From Actinomycetes bacterium (GTDB taxonomy: Bacteria; Actinomycetota; Acidimicrobiia; Spongiisociales; UBA5794): a DNA stretch of 14,721 nt. The stretch lies in the NCBI GenBank assembly GCA_023336875.1, contig JAMBLH010000017.1, positions 1 through 14,721 on the forward strand. The letters are read 5' to 3'. The number at the start of each line of letters is the position of its first letter. The stretch's first letter is position 1. The notes beneath the pieces are model-generated. The model searched no databases. It saw only the letters and a program-made list of their open reading frames with translations, and had not been told where the DNA came from. Shown in pieces: positions 6,634 to 13,743 of this stretch. A program made the position numbers and the translations under genes.

Positions 6634-7182
6634 ATGTCCTCTGCCTCTCTCGATGACCGCCGTCTCCTCGAAGCCTTCACCAGGCGAGATGAGGCTGCGA
6701 TCCGCGAGGTGTACCGCCACTACGGTGGGGCAGTCTTCGGAATTGCAATGAAGATCCTCAACGACCGTGGCCATGCAGACGAAGCCGCCCAGCAGACGTT
6801 CGTCAGAGCGTGGCAGGCTGCTGACCGTGTCGATCCCTCAAGGGACATTGGTCCCTGGCTGTATACGATTGCGCGGCGTGTTGCCATCGACGTCTACCGC
6901 AGGGAACGCAGGTACGCCGTAGTCGAACTTGACGACCGTGAGATTGCCGTCCTGCCGCCGTCCATCGAAGGTGCATGGGAGGAGTGGCAGGTTCGTCTGG
7001 CGGTCGAAGGCCTGCCACCTGATGAACGTGACATCCTCAAGCACACCTATTTCCTTGGATACACACACCAAGAGACCGCCGAGCGCCTCGATGTGCCAGT
7101 CGGCACGGTGAAGTCGAGATCACATAGAGCGCACCGTAAGCTCGCACAGAGCTTGAGCCATCTTCAGGAGGAGAGCGCATGA
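6634..7182 (+). CDS. ECF-family RNA polymerase sigma factor
   Basis: Alternative sigma factor of 182 residues that would direct RNA polymerase to envelope- or redox-stress promoters. Sigma region 2 (about 12-80) includes the core-binding and -10-reading helices (GHADEAAQQTFVRAWQAADR, then IGPWLYTIARRVAIDVYRR). Region 4 (about 125-175) has LPPDERDILK, a YTHQETAERLDVPVGTVKSR helix-turn-helix and the final RAHRKL. There is no region 3, as in all ECF factors. The ATG at 6634 has GGAAGG four bases upstream, starting on the last base of the cupredoxin stop. The stop TGA overlaps the anti-sigma ATG (ATGA). Having the cupredoxin as first gene of the operon suggests that it is a target or a sensed component of this system. 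Confidence 0.95.
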   Translation: MSSASLDDRRLLEAFTRRDEAAIREVYRHYGGAVFGIAMKILNDRGHADEAAQQTFVRAWQAADRVDPSRDIGPWLYTIARRVAIDVYRRERRYAVVELDDREIAVLPPSIEGAWEEWQVRLAVEGLPPDERDILKHTYFLGYTHQETAERLDVPVGTVKSRSHRAHRKLAQSLSHLQEESA

Positions 7183-7850
7183 ATTGCCAGGACGTACGCG
7201 CCGCCCTTCTCGCGGGCGAATCATCTGAGGCCATCTCGTCGCACCTGTCGGGCTGTGTCGAGTGTCGAAGGTCGACGGATGACATCCAGTCGATCAGAGC
7301 CGACCTTGCGAGCGACTCGATGTGGGCCGAGCCACCGCCAGGACTCCAAGATGCTGTAGTGGCAGCGATCCTCGGTGCAGATGATCCGAGGAATACTGAT
7401 GCGCCTGAGGTCAAGACCCAGACGAACCGCTTCAATCGGCGGAGGCTTTCCGTCGCACTCGGCTCGGTGGCAGCAATTCTGATCCTTGTGGTCGGCGCGC
7501 TCGCTCTGATACCACGAACGCCTGCACCTGACTGGGAGGTGGCCATGGCCGGAACTGAAGTCACGCCATCAGCTTCGGCCGTCATTGCTGGCTGGAACGT
7601 TGACACAGGTACACAGATACTCCTCGAAGCCGAGAGCCTCGGAGAAGCACCGGACGGATTCGTCTATCAGCTCTGGTTCTCGAAGGGCTCGACCGACGTT
7701 TCAGCAGGCACGTTCACGGATCCCTCCCACGTCGAACTCACCGTAGGTGTTGCCCGAAAGGACTACCCAAACGTATGGGTTTCCTTGCAGCCGATCAATG
7801 CTGGAGCTGGCGGAGCTGGTCCTGCTCTGTTGCACACGACCGACATCTAG
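7179..7850 (+). CDS. Zinc-type anti-sigma factor with RskA-like external domain
   Basis: 223-residue single-pass membrane protein that would hold the preceding sigma factor inactive. The N-terminal cytoplasmic part contains the ZAS motif His22-x3-Cys26-x2-Cys29. One membrane helix spans about 90-111, just after a basic NRFNRRR stretch. The external domain (about 118-223) resembles the RskA C-terminal domain: AMAGTEVTPSASA, a YQLWFSKG block and VWVSLQP near the end. RskA-type proteins release their sigma factor after regulated proteolysis in the membrane. The ATG overlaps the sigma stop and has a full AGGAGGAG ribosome binding site, fitting near-equimolar synthesis. In mycobacteria the SigK-RskA pair controls secreted MPT70/MPT83. 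Here the adjacent secreted proteins are a cupredoxin and, further up, DUF7282-like repeats. Confidence 0.9.
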   Translation: MNCQDVRAALLAGESSEAISSHLSGCVECRRSTDDIQSIRADLASDSMWAEPPPGLQDAVVAAILGADDPRNTDAPEVKTQTNRFNRRRLSVALGSVAAILILVVGALALIPRTPAPDWEVAMAGTEVTPSASAVIAGWNVDTGTQILLEAESLGEAPDGFVYQLWFSKGSTDVSAGTFTDPSHVELTVGVARKDYPNVWVSLQPINAGAGGAGPALLHTTDI

Positions 7851-7907
7851 GTCAGCATTTCGGCGCGTACACGCGACGCGAGTAGATTGTGTGGTGGAGG
7901 TTCAACC

Positions 7908-8222
7908 ATGTTCATCGTAATTCAGCGAATTGAGGTCAAACCAGACCAACGTCAGCACTTTGTGCTGTGCTGGAGGACCGTCCACGAGGCGATCGAGCAA
8001 CAATGCGGAAGTCTTGGATCGCGCCTGCACGCCACGGAAGACGGCATGTACATCGGGTACGTGCAGTGGCCCGACCGTGACACATGGGAGACGTGCGAGC
8101 TTCCGGCCCAGTACGCCCAGGTCGATGACAGCATGCGAGCAGCGTGTGCTTCCATGGAGACGCTGTATGAACTCGAGGTGGTCATGGACCTGCCCGGTTC
8201 GAGCGATCGCACAGAGACCTAA
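7908..8222 (+). CDS. ABM-like dimeric alpha/beta-barrel protein
   Basis: 104 residues from the ATG at 7908, with GGTGGAGG seven bases upstream. It begins with the strand FIVIQRIEVKPDQ, continues with a helix FVLCWRTVHEAIEQQCGSLGSRLH and a strand GMYIGYVQWPDRDTWE. This is the pattern of antibiotic-biosynthesis-monooxygenase (ABM) domains, small proteins that dimerise and may act on aromatic or redox-active substrates, though many have no known reaction. No haem or metal site is evident. The preceding gap of 57 bases after the anti-sigma stop shows no terminator, so read-through from the operon is possible, but its own promoter is equally likely. Confidence 0.7.
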   Translation: MFIVIQRIEVKPDQRQHFVLCWRTVHEAIEQQCGSLGSRLHATEDGMYIGYVQWPDRDTWETCELPAQYAQVDDSMRAACASMETLYELEVVMDLPGSSDRTET

Positions 8223-8294
8223 ACAGACTCGACCATCGGAAGGCACTGTTGGCCAATGCCGAGGCAGATCAGGGGTAGCAACTAATCTCGCCGA

Positions 8295-8969
8295 GTGACA
8301 ACTATTGGCCTTCTCAACGAGAAACCGCTCCATGCTGCGCTCAAGGAGTGGTACCGCCGCGATGGCGACGAGGTCGAAGTTCCGTTGGAGGGGTTCGTTG
8401 TCGACCTGGTTCGTGATGGGCTGCTGATCGAGATCCAGACAGGCGGTTTCGCCTCGATGCGTCGCAAGTTGGACCGGCTACTTGACTCCCATCAGATTCG
8501 CCTCGTATACCCGGTTGCTGCCGAGAAGTGGATCGTGAAGCTCGATGAGAGCGGCAGCGAGACTTCACGGAGAAGGTCCCCAAAGCGGGGCATACCAGCA
8601 GACGTCTGTGGTGAGCTAGTTTCGTTTCCCTCGCTTCTGAGCCACCCCAATTTCACACTCGAGGTCACCCTGACCGTTGAGGAGGAGATTCGTCGGCCGG
8701 ATGCCAAGAAGGGCTGGAGGCGGGGAGGGTTCGTGATTGAGGAGCGGCGCCTGGTTGTTGTGCGAGAAACCGTTGAGTTCGAAACTCCGGCTACGTTGCT
8801 TGACCTCTTGCCTGAAGGTTTGCCGGATCCGTTCACGACCGCTGATCTCGCCACGGGGCTTGGAAGATCAAGACACCTCGCACAGGAGGTTGCCTACTGC
8901 CTCCGCGTTTCAGGTGCCGTTGCAACCGCTGGCAGAGACAAGCGGGGGATCCTGTACTCGCGGCCGTGA
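8295..8969 (+). CDS. Unrecognised protein with PD-(D/E)XK-like motif and winged-helix-like tail
   Basis: 224 residues, not a family I can name with certainty. Near the N terminus Glu18, then Asp37 in GFVVDLVRDG and Glu46-Ile-Gln48 in LLIEIQT are laid out like the E...D...ExQ/K active site of PD-(D/E)XK nucleases, followed by helix RRKLDRLL and LVYPVAAEKWIV. The middle (about 100-170) is rich in charged residues and has RRGGFVIEERRLVVV. The end (about 178-224: FTTADLATGLGRSRHLAQEVAYCLRVSGAV, broken here as two helices and a wing) looks like a winged helix that could bind DNA. The GTG at 8295 has no clear ribosome binding site (AGGGG at 8270 is too far), so a leaderless message or another start is possible. 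The gene stands alone on its strand and abuts a decayed gene on the other. Nuclease or regulator are both open. Confidence 0.65.
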   Translation: MTTIGLLNEKPLHAALKEWYRRDGDEVEVPLEGFVVDLVRDGLLIEIQTGGFASMRRKLDRLLDSHQIRLVYPVAAEKWIVKLDESGSETSRRRSPKRGIPADVCGELVSFPSLLSHPNFTLEVTLTVEEEIRRPDAKKGWRRGGFVIEERRLVVVRETVEFETPATLLDLLPEGLPDPFTTADLATGLGRSRHLAQEVAYCLRVSGAVATAGRDKRGILYSRP

Positions 8970-9024
8970 GATGCAACGTGCAGTCCGGTGCCGGGTCAGC
9001 TTTCGGTGTTTTCCAATAGCCGCT

Positions 9025-9311
9025 GTGGAGCGCCAGAACCTCGACATCAAATCGTCGCGGTGTGAAAGTCCGGATAATGGGTCGAGTGCCATCTTGCGCG
9101 ATGAACTCGTTCCCTGCCCACGTTGGTAGCTCCAGTAACCGTCCCTTGGGAGTAGCAGCCGCACACTCGTCGCGGGCTGAGGAATCGAGAATCCGTCGAG
9201 TTCGTCTCCACCCAGGATCACACGAGTCATCCGTGGAGAGATCGATTCGGTTCTGGCGAGGGTCAGGGTTCGAAACGGCGGGGGTTCGCCACGGGTCCGC
9301 AGGTTGGTCAT
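9025..9311 (-). pseudogene. Truncated, frameshifted siderophore-interacting protein (SIP) remnant
   Basis: From the ATG at 9311 the minus strand reads a good SIP N terminus: FRTLTLARTESISPRMTRV, then LGGDELDGF and SVRLLLP, the start of the FAD-binding barrel of ferric-siderophore reductases. Near 9132-9150 the similarity jumps to the neighbouring frame, where LPTWAGNEF, GTRPIIRTFTPRRFD and EVLAL continue the same family, including the FAD-binding RTFTPRR. This fits loss of one base. After about 9025 nothing further resembles the family in any frame, so roughly two thirds of the usual ~260 residues, including the NAD(P)H domain, are missing. It lies 22 bases downstream of the DUF2237 gene on the same strand and its far end almost touches the end of the opposite-strand gene. 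A sequencing error could explain the frameshift but not the missing C-terminal half. Confidence 0.75.
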
Positions 9312-9333
9312 CGTCCGACACTACTGCTCCATA

Positions 9334-9723
9334 TCAGTCGTGGAGTGCTCCTGGATCCGGTGGAACGTCGATTGCATGAGGCTCCAGAGTGTCCAGCGGA
9401 ACGATTTCGAGAACACTGACATGTGTCGATGCAAGGACGACGGGCGCAGCAACTCCATCGTTGTTCGCTCGCGCCCAGTTCCGTGCTGTCACACACCAGC
9501 GGTCGCCGGGGACGAGCCCGGGAAAGCGGTACTGAGGCATAGCTGTCGTCAGGTCGTTTCCAATGCTCGATTGGTGGTCGAGGAACTCACGAGTCATGAC
9601 CGCGCAGATCGTATGGCTGCCATGGTCACGCTCATCGGTGTTGCAGGAGCCATCGCGGAAGAAGCCCGTGACAGGATCGTTTCCGCAGGGTTCGAGTTCA
9701 GATCCGAGAACGTTCAATGGCAT
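9334..9723 (-). CDS. DUF2237 family protein
   Basis: 129 residues, close to full length for this small conserved family of unknown function (COG3651). Family blocks are NVLGSELEPCGNDPVTGFFRD (split here: NVLGSELEPC, then GNDPVTGFFRDG), CNTDERDHGSHTICAVMT and PGDRWCVTARNW. Four cysteines (13, 27, 40, 77) lie at the conserved places and could bind a metal or form disulphides; this is inference. The ATG at 9723 has GGGAG (9730-9734 on the minus strand) six bases upstream. TAAAAT at 9749-9754 (minus) could be the -10 box, without a clear -35. It is divergent from the second ECF sigma factor and precedes the SIP remnant. Confidence 0.9.
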   Translation of the reverse strand: MPLNVLGSELEPCGNDPVTGFFRDGSCNTDERDHGSHTICAVMTREFLDHQSSIGNDLTTAMPQYRFPGLVPGDRWCVTARNWARANNDGVAAPVVLASTHVSVLEIVPLDTLEPHAIDVPPDPGALHD

Positions 9724-9783
9724 GGCTGGCTCCCGTTGTCAATGACGCATTTTACGTGGTGCACAGGATGTAGCACGCGCCAA

Positions 9784-9809
9784 TGAGAGGGGCTGGAAGG
9801 CCCCTCTCA
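9784..9809. other. Stem-loop 1 of a structured intergenic cluster
   Basis: TGAGAGGGGC (9784-9793) pairs with GCCCCTCTCA (9800-9809), a perfect 10-base-pair stem with a six-base loop. It lies between the divergent DUF2237 and sigma factor genes, where neither gene ends, so an ordinary terminator role is not expected. Confidence 0.75.
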
Positions 9810-9811
9810 CT

Positions 9812-9834
9812 GGCAAAGCGGCGTTCCCTTTGCC
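9812..9834. other. Stem-loop 2 of a structured intergenic cluster
   Basis: GGCAAAG (9812-9818) pairs with CTTTGCC (9828-9834), seven base pairs with a nine-base loop, only two bases after the first stem-loop. A small GACCC/GGGTC hairpin with a four-base loop (9838-9842 with 9847-9851) follows. Confidence 0.6.
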
Positions 9835-9872
9835 GTTGACCCTTTCGGGTCGTGACCACATGGCCGGATCAC

Positions 9873-9911
9873 CTCGATATTGGACAAGATTCTTTTCTGT
9901 CCAATATCGAG
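9873..9911. other. Long perfect inverted repeat before the second sigma factor
   Basis: CTCGATATTGGACA (9873-9886) and TGTCCAATATCGAG (9898-9911) are perfect inverted copies of 14 bases separated by an 11-base, T-rich spacer. The second arm ends 49 bases before the sigma factor ATG. It could be an operator for a dimeric regulator, an RNA hairpin in the 5' leader, or part of a small inverted-repeat element. The sequence alone does not decide. Confidence 0.75.
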
Positions 9912-9960
9912 CCAGTCTGGACATGTACGGTCTAACTGCACTACCCAGCGAGTGGACGGC

Positions 9961-10521
9961 ATGGCACAGTTACCGGGCAACGATCAGAGGTTTCGAACCT
10001 TGTTCGATGCGCACGCTCAGAGCATCGAACGGTATTGCCAGCGCCGTCTGAGGCCAGCCGCAGCAGCAGATGCTGTTGCTGAGGTGATGCTGGTCGCCTG
10101 GCGCCGCATCGATCAGGTTCCTGAGGGTGACGCATCCAAGCTATGGCTCTACGGTGTTGCCCGCAATGTCGTTTCGAGTGTTCAGCGCTCCGAACTCAGG
10201 CGCATGCGTCTCGATTCGAAGATCATGAGCTATGGCGTGTCACACGAGGAAGGACCTGAGACACAGGTCGTAAGAAGAGCAGAGGACGAGCAACTCCTTG
10301 AATCCATCGAACAGTTGAAACCGAAGGATCGTGAGATCCTCAAGCTACGTATCTGGGATGAACTGTCACGATCCGATGTTGCCACCCTATTGAATATCAG
10401 CGAGGCAGGCGTCGACAAGCGATGTAGCCGAGCACTCCAAAGATTGCGCAGGTCTCTCGAGGCCAGCTCAAAGCGTCGTTCCCCACGTAACGAGCGAGAG
10501 GAGGTGCATGGTGCTGAGTGA
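9961..10521 (+). CDS. ECF-family RNA polymerase sigma factor (second)
   Basis: 186 residues. Region 2 (about 10-80) includes FRTLFDAHAQSIERYCQRRL, VAEVMLVAWRRID and KLWLYGVARNVVSS. Region 4 (about 117-168) includes LKPKDREILKLRIWDELS, the helix-turn-helix SDVATLLNISEAGVDKR and RALQRLRRSLE. It is quite different from the sigma factor at 6634 and belongs to another ECF group. The ATG at 9961 is preferred: the frame is open back to 9880, but that part reads through the inverted repeat and does not look like sigma sequence. The ribosome binding site is weak. Its 3' end overlaps the next gene by 14 bases, so both are translated from one message. The long inverted repeat upstream probably lies in its promoter or leader. 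Confidence 0.92.
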   Translation: MAQLPGNDQRFRTLFDAHAQSIERYCQRRLRPAAAADAVAEVMLVAWRRIDQVPEGDASKLWLYGVARNVVSSVQRSELRRMRLDSKIMSYGVSHEEGPETQVVRRAEDEQLLESIEQLKPKDREILKLRIWDELSRSDVATLLNISEAGVDKRCSRALQRLRRSLEASSKRRSPRNEREEVHGAE

Positions 10522-11386
10522 CGAGATGCTGATCGAGCGGATCCACGCAGTGAACCCTGTCCCGAACGATGGTGACAGCGGATTCTCCGCTGAAGCCCTT
10601 CTCTCGACGATCAACGAGAGGAGCGGTCTCATGCAGACCCAGACCACGAAGAAGGATGATTCGACGAGACGGCAGACGAAGGTTCGAAAGGGACTCCTGG
10701 TAGCCGCTGCGGCGTTTGTTGTGGTGATACTCGCAGGAGCTCTCCTCCTGTTCACCCAACAGGAGAGCGATGTCGCAACCGATCCAACAACAACCACCCT
10801 GGTTCCAACGACGATACTCGAGAGTCAGGGTCTCGACGGAGCCATGGTGTCAGTGTTGGATGTCGCGGCAGAAGAGGGATACGAAGCCGCAATCGAGTCA
10901 TGGGTTCCGCAGTTGGTTTTCGCTACCGGCGGTCCCGACTGTCAAATAGACAGTGACACGGTTCGCCTCAACGAGCTCGACGCACTGACCAGCGACCAGG
11001 CGATGGTGAGGATGACCCTCGGTGATTCCGTGGGAGTTGTTGAAGTGATGAGATTCGCTGACCCTGTGGTAGCCGAGGCTGCGGTCCCAATCTTCGAGCG
11101 ACTTCTCGAGACTCGGAGAGAATGCATCACAGACGGACTTACCGGCAATCTCGGGAACGCATGGAGGAACCCAGAGAGCGAAACGATCGCGGCGGATAGT
11201 GCACTTGGTGCCTTTCTCTTCACGTATCAGCACGATGATGGATCAGGCCGCGTTGCCTACGTCCAGGTGCTCGGTGCCATCGAGGGAGATCTGCTGTATG
11301 TCATCAGCTTCCGTTCGAACACGGAACCTGTCGACAACAGCATTCTCGAAGATCTCTTCCTCGTCGCGCGTGACGGGGCGGACTGA
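10508..11386 (+). CDS. Single-pass membrane protein, probable partner of the second sigma factor
   Basis: 292 residues, no family name certain. The N-terminal cytoplasmic part (1-60) holds DEMLIERIHAVNPVPNDGDS and LLSTINERSG, a pattern often seen in actinobacterial membrane proteins encoded beside ECF sigma factors. A basic stretch RRQTKVRKG leads into one membrane helix (about 62-83). The outside portion starts with a Thr/Pro linker (DPTTTTLVPTT) and continues as a ~190-residue domain with two cysteines (PDCQ and RRECI) that might pair. There is no zinc (HxxxCxxC) motif, so if it is an anti-sigma factor it is not the classical ZAS type. The start is ATG 10508 or GTG 10511: AGGAGG at 10499-10504 spaces better with the GTG. 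Overlap with the sigma gene strongly suggests a functional pair. Confidence 0.7.
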   Translation: MVLSDEMLIERIHAVNPVPNDGDSGFSAEALLSTINERSGLMQTQTTKKDDSTRRQTKVRKGLLVAAAAFVVVILAGALLLFTQQESDVATDPTTTTLVPTTILESQGLDGAMVSVLDVAAEEGYEAAIESWVPQLVFATGGPDCQIDSDTVRLNELDALTSDQAMVRMTLGDSVGVVEVMRFADPVVAEAAVPIFERLLETRRECITDGLTGNLGNAWRNPESETIAADSALGAFLFTYQHDDGSGRVAYVQVLGAIEGDLLYVISFRSNTEPVDNSILEDLFLVARDGAD

Positions 11387-11790
11387 GCGCGAGAACTCAA
11401 TCCATCACGGCGACAGAAGAACTTGTGCTAAATGAGTTCCGAGGCGTGGTCCTGGACCTTCCCAAGGAGTTGGGCGGGTTCATGAAAACGGATCGGGTGA
11501 GCCGGTCGAAGGATCTCCGCTGTTGACCATCGGTGCGACGCGTGTGGCGATGAGCCCATAGGTGTTTGGGAGTTGCTCGAATGACAGATCGGCGCCTTTC
11601 ATGGAGATCGCCCTCCGCGAGATAGCCCCGGGTGCCTTGCTGTGACGCTGTGCTGTTCGCGGTTTCGGCCCCGTAGCCGAGGGAGTGCAGACCAACCCGC
11701 GGGTCCAGGGCGGAGCCCGGCTTCCTCGCCTGCTTTTCTGTAGAGGTCTGTTGGTTAGTATTCAAATATTCTTCGGACATCGTAGGGAAC
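11387..11790 (+). other. 404-base stretch without a recognisable gene, upstream of kup
   Basis: No protein-coding frame here looks real. It contains a palindrome ACCCGCGGGT (about 11696), GC-rich self-complementary stretches between 11600 and 11740, and an AT-rich patch TAGTATTCAAATATTC (about 11756-11771) just before kup that may hold its promoter. Long leaders before potassium transporter genes often carry a cyclic-di-AMP (ydaO-type) riboswitch. I looked for its conserved blocks and found only weak partial likeness (GGGTGAGCCGG, CCCCGTAGCCGAGG), not enough to call it. Confidence 0.5.
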
Positions 11791-13677
11791 GTGTCAGAAT
11801 CCGCTCCATCACTCAAGCGATCCGGCCGCGTCGCGGCGTTGTCAATCGGAGCGCTCGGAATTGTCTACGGCGACATCGGCACCAGTCCGCTGTATGCGAT
11901 CAGAGAGTCCTTTGTGGCTCAGGACATAGCGGTCGTTGAAGAGACTGTCCTGGGCGTCCTCTCACTCATATTTTGGTCGCTTGTAATCGTGATCTCCCTC
12001 AAGTATCTGCTTGTGGTGATGCGTGCGGACAACGAAGGGGAAGGAGGCATCCTTGCTCTCGTCGCGCTGGTCGCGCCGCGTCAGCAGACCCAAACCGGAC
12101 GCAGATGGGTTCTCATCATGGTTGGCTTGTTCGGAACCGCGTTGCTGTACGGCGATGGCATGATCACGCCCGCGATCTCTGTTCTTTCGGCAGTTGAGGG
12201 CATCCACGTTGCAACGCCGGCTCTCGAACATTTCGTGATCCCGATATCCATATTCATCCTGATCGGTCTCTTTCTCATCCAACGCCGCGGAACGGGAATG
12301 GTCGGACAGATATTCGGGCCGATCATGATCGTGTGGTTTCTCACGCTCGCCTTGTTGGGCATCGGCCCAATACTCAGCCATCCCGGAGTGTTCGCAGCGC
12401 TGAACCCAATCCACGGTGCACGGTTTTTTGCTGACAACGGATTCAAGGGATTCCTCGCGCTCGGTTCGGTGTTCCTTGTCGTGACTGGAAGCGAGGCCCT
12501 TTATGCTGACATGGGTCACTTCGGTCGGAGACCCATCCAATTCACCTGGTACGGGCTCGTGTTTCCTGCATTGGTTCTCACCTACTTCGGCCAGGGCGCC
12601 TTTCTCATCGGAGAGCCGGATGCCGTCATCAACCCCTTCTACCTGATGGCACCATCGTGGGCGGTGTGGCCTCTGGTGATAATCGCCACTATCGCCACAG
12701 TCATCGCGTCACAAGCGTTGATATCGGGGGCGTTTTCGTTGACGACGCAGGCTGTGCAGCTCGGATACTTGCCGCGTATTCGGATCTTCCACACCTCGGC
12801 GAGCGAATCCGGCCAGGTGTACATCCCCGCCGTCAACTGGGTCCTGATGGTCGCAGCAATCGGCCTCGTGATCGGGTTCGGATCCTCGAGCGCGCTAGCG
12901 GCAGCGTATGGCATCGCCGTGTCGACGACGATGGTTATTACGACGGTGCTCATTCTGGTGGTAATGCGCGAACGATGGAGCTGGTCCCTCCCAGCAGCAG
13001 TGGCCCTGGCCGGTGCGCTCCTGGTGGTCGACCTTGCATACTTCGCATCGAACCTCTTCAAGATCCCGGATGGTGGTTGGTTCCCCATTCTCATCGCAGC
13101 CTTGATCTTTACGGCGATGACGACGTGGAAGAAGGGCAGGCAACTGCTCGCAAGACGCCTTCACGAAGACAGCCTGACGTTGGAACGATTCATCGCGTCT
13201 GTGAGCAAAGGTGAAGTCATCAGGGTGCCGGGCACAGCTGTCTACATGTTTTCGCGACCCGGCGTGACGCCGCCAGCGCTCCTCGCCAACCTGCGCCATA
13301 ACGAGATGCTGCACGAGCGGGTGGTGGTCCTTTCGGTCTTGACCGTTACAGAGCCACGCGTTCCGGTGTCTGGAAGGGCCACGGTCTGGCCGCTTGGCCG
13401 CGGGTTCTTTCAAGTTGTCCTTCGATTCGGGTTCATGGAGGAACCAGACGTGCCGAAGGCCCTTCGGGGTATCATCGGAGGCGACTTGCGCTTCGATCCA
13501 AGTGATACATTTTGGGTCCTTGGGAGAGAGACGGTGCTTGCGACCAAGCGGCCAGGGATGATGATATGGAGGGAGAAGCTCTTCGCTCTCATGGCACGGA
13601 ACGCATCCCTTCCTTCGCGATATTTCCACCTTCCGCCGGATCGATCCATCGAGATCGGCATTCATGTTGAGATATGA
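11791..13677 (+). CDS. kup: Kup family potassium transporter
   Basis: 628 residues, the usual length for Kup/HAK/KT proteins, which take up K+ together with protons across the inner membrane. The N-terminal signature GIVYGDIGTSPLYA (23-36), with the essential aspartate, is intact, as is YGDGMITPAISVLSAVEG in the third helix region. About twelve hydrophobic segments fill residues 15-445, and a soluble C-terminal domain (about 450-628) follows, ending RSIEIGIHVEI. The GTG start at 11791 has only a weak TAGGGA upstream but gives exactly the expected N terminus. It stands after a long leader and 66 bases before an APC permease on the same strand with no terminator visible between, so the two may be co-transcribed. 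Confidence 0.96.
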   Translation: MSESAPSLKRSGRVAALSIGALGIVYGDIGTSPLYAIRESFVAQDIAVVEETVLGVLSLIFWSLVIVISLKYLLVVMRADNEGEGGILALVALVAPRQQTQTGRRWVLIMVGLFGTALLYGDGMITPAISVLSAVEGIHVATPALEHFVIPISIFILIGLFLIQRRGTGMVGQIFGPIMIVWFLTLALLGIGPILSHPGVFAALNPIHGARFFADNGFKGFLALGSVFLVVTGSEALYADMGHFGRRPIQFTWYGLVFPALVLTYFGQGAFLIGEPDAVINPFYLMAPSWAVWPLVIIATIATVIASQALISGAFSLTTQAVQLGYLPRIRIFHTSASESGQVYIPAVNWVLMVAAIGLVIGFGSSSALAAAYGIAVSTTMVITTVLILVVMRERWSWSLPAAVALAGALLVVDLAYFASNLFKIPDGGWFPILIAALIFTAMTTWKKGRQLLARRLHEDSLTLERFIASVSKGEVIRVPGTAVYMFSRPGVTPPALLANLRHNEMLHERVVVLSVLTVTEPRVPVSGRATVWPLGRGFFQVVLRFGFMEEPDVPKALRGIIGGDLRFDPSDTFWVLGRETVLATKRPGMMIWREKLFALMARNASLPSRYFHLPPDRSIEIGIHVEI

Positions 13678-13743
13678 CGGGATGGACGGTCGGCTCGTAC
13701 CAGGTAGCCATAGGGTTGCCAGCGCCTTGATCCGGCTGTAGCC

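Noticed and set aside
11387..11790. Cyclic-di-AMP (ydaO) riboswitch before kup
   Set aside because: Expected from context, but the conserved blocks are not clearly present by eye; needs a covariance-model search.
11397..11816. Overlapping minus-strand frames in the kup leader (including 11480-11695)
   Set aside because: They overlap the kup start, have no recognisable domain and low-complexity composition; a short stretch looks protein-like but is not enough to call a gene or remnant.
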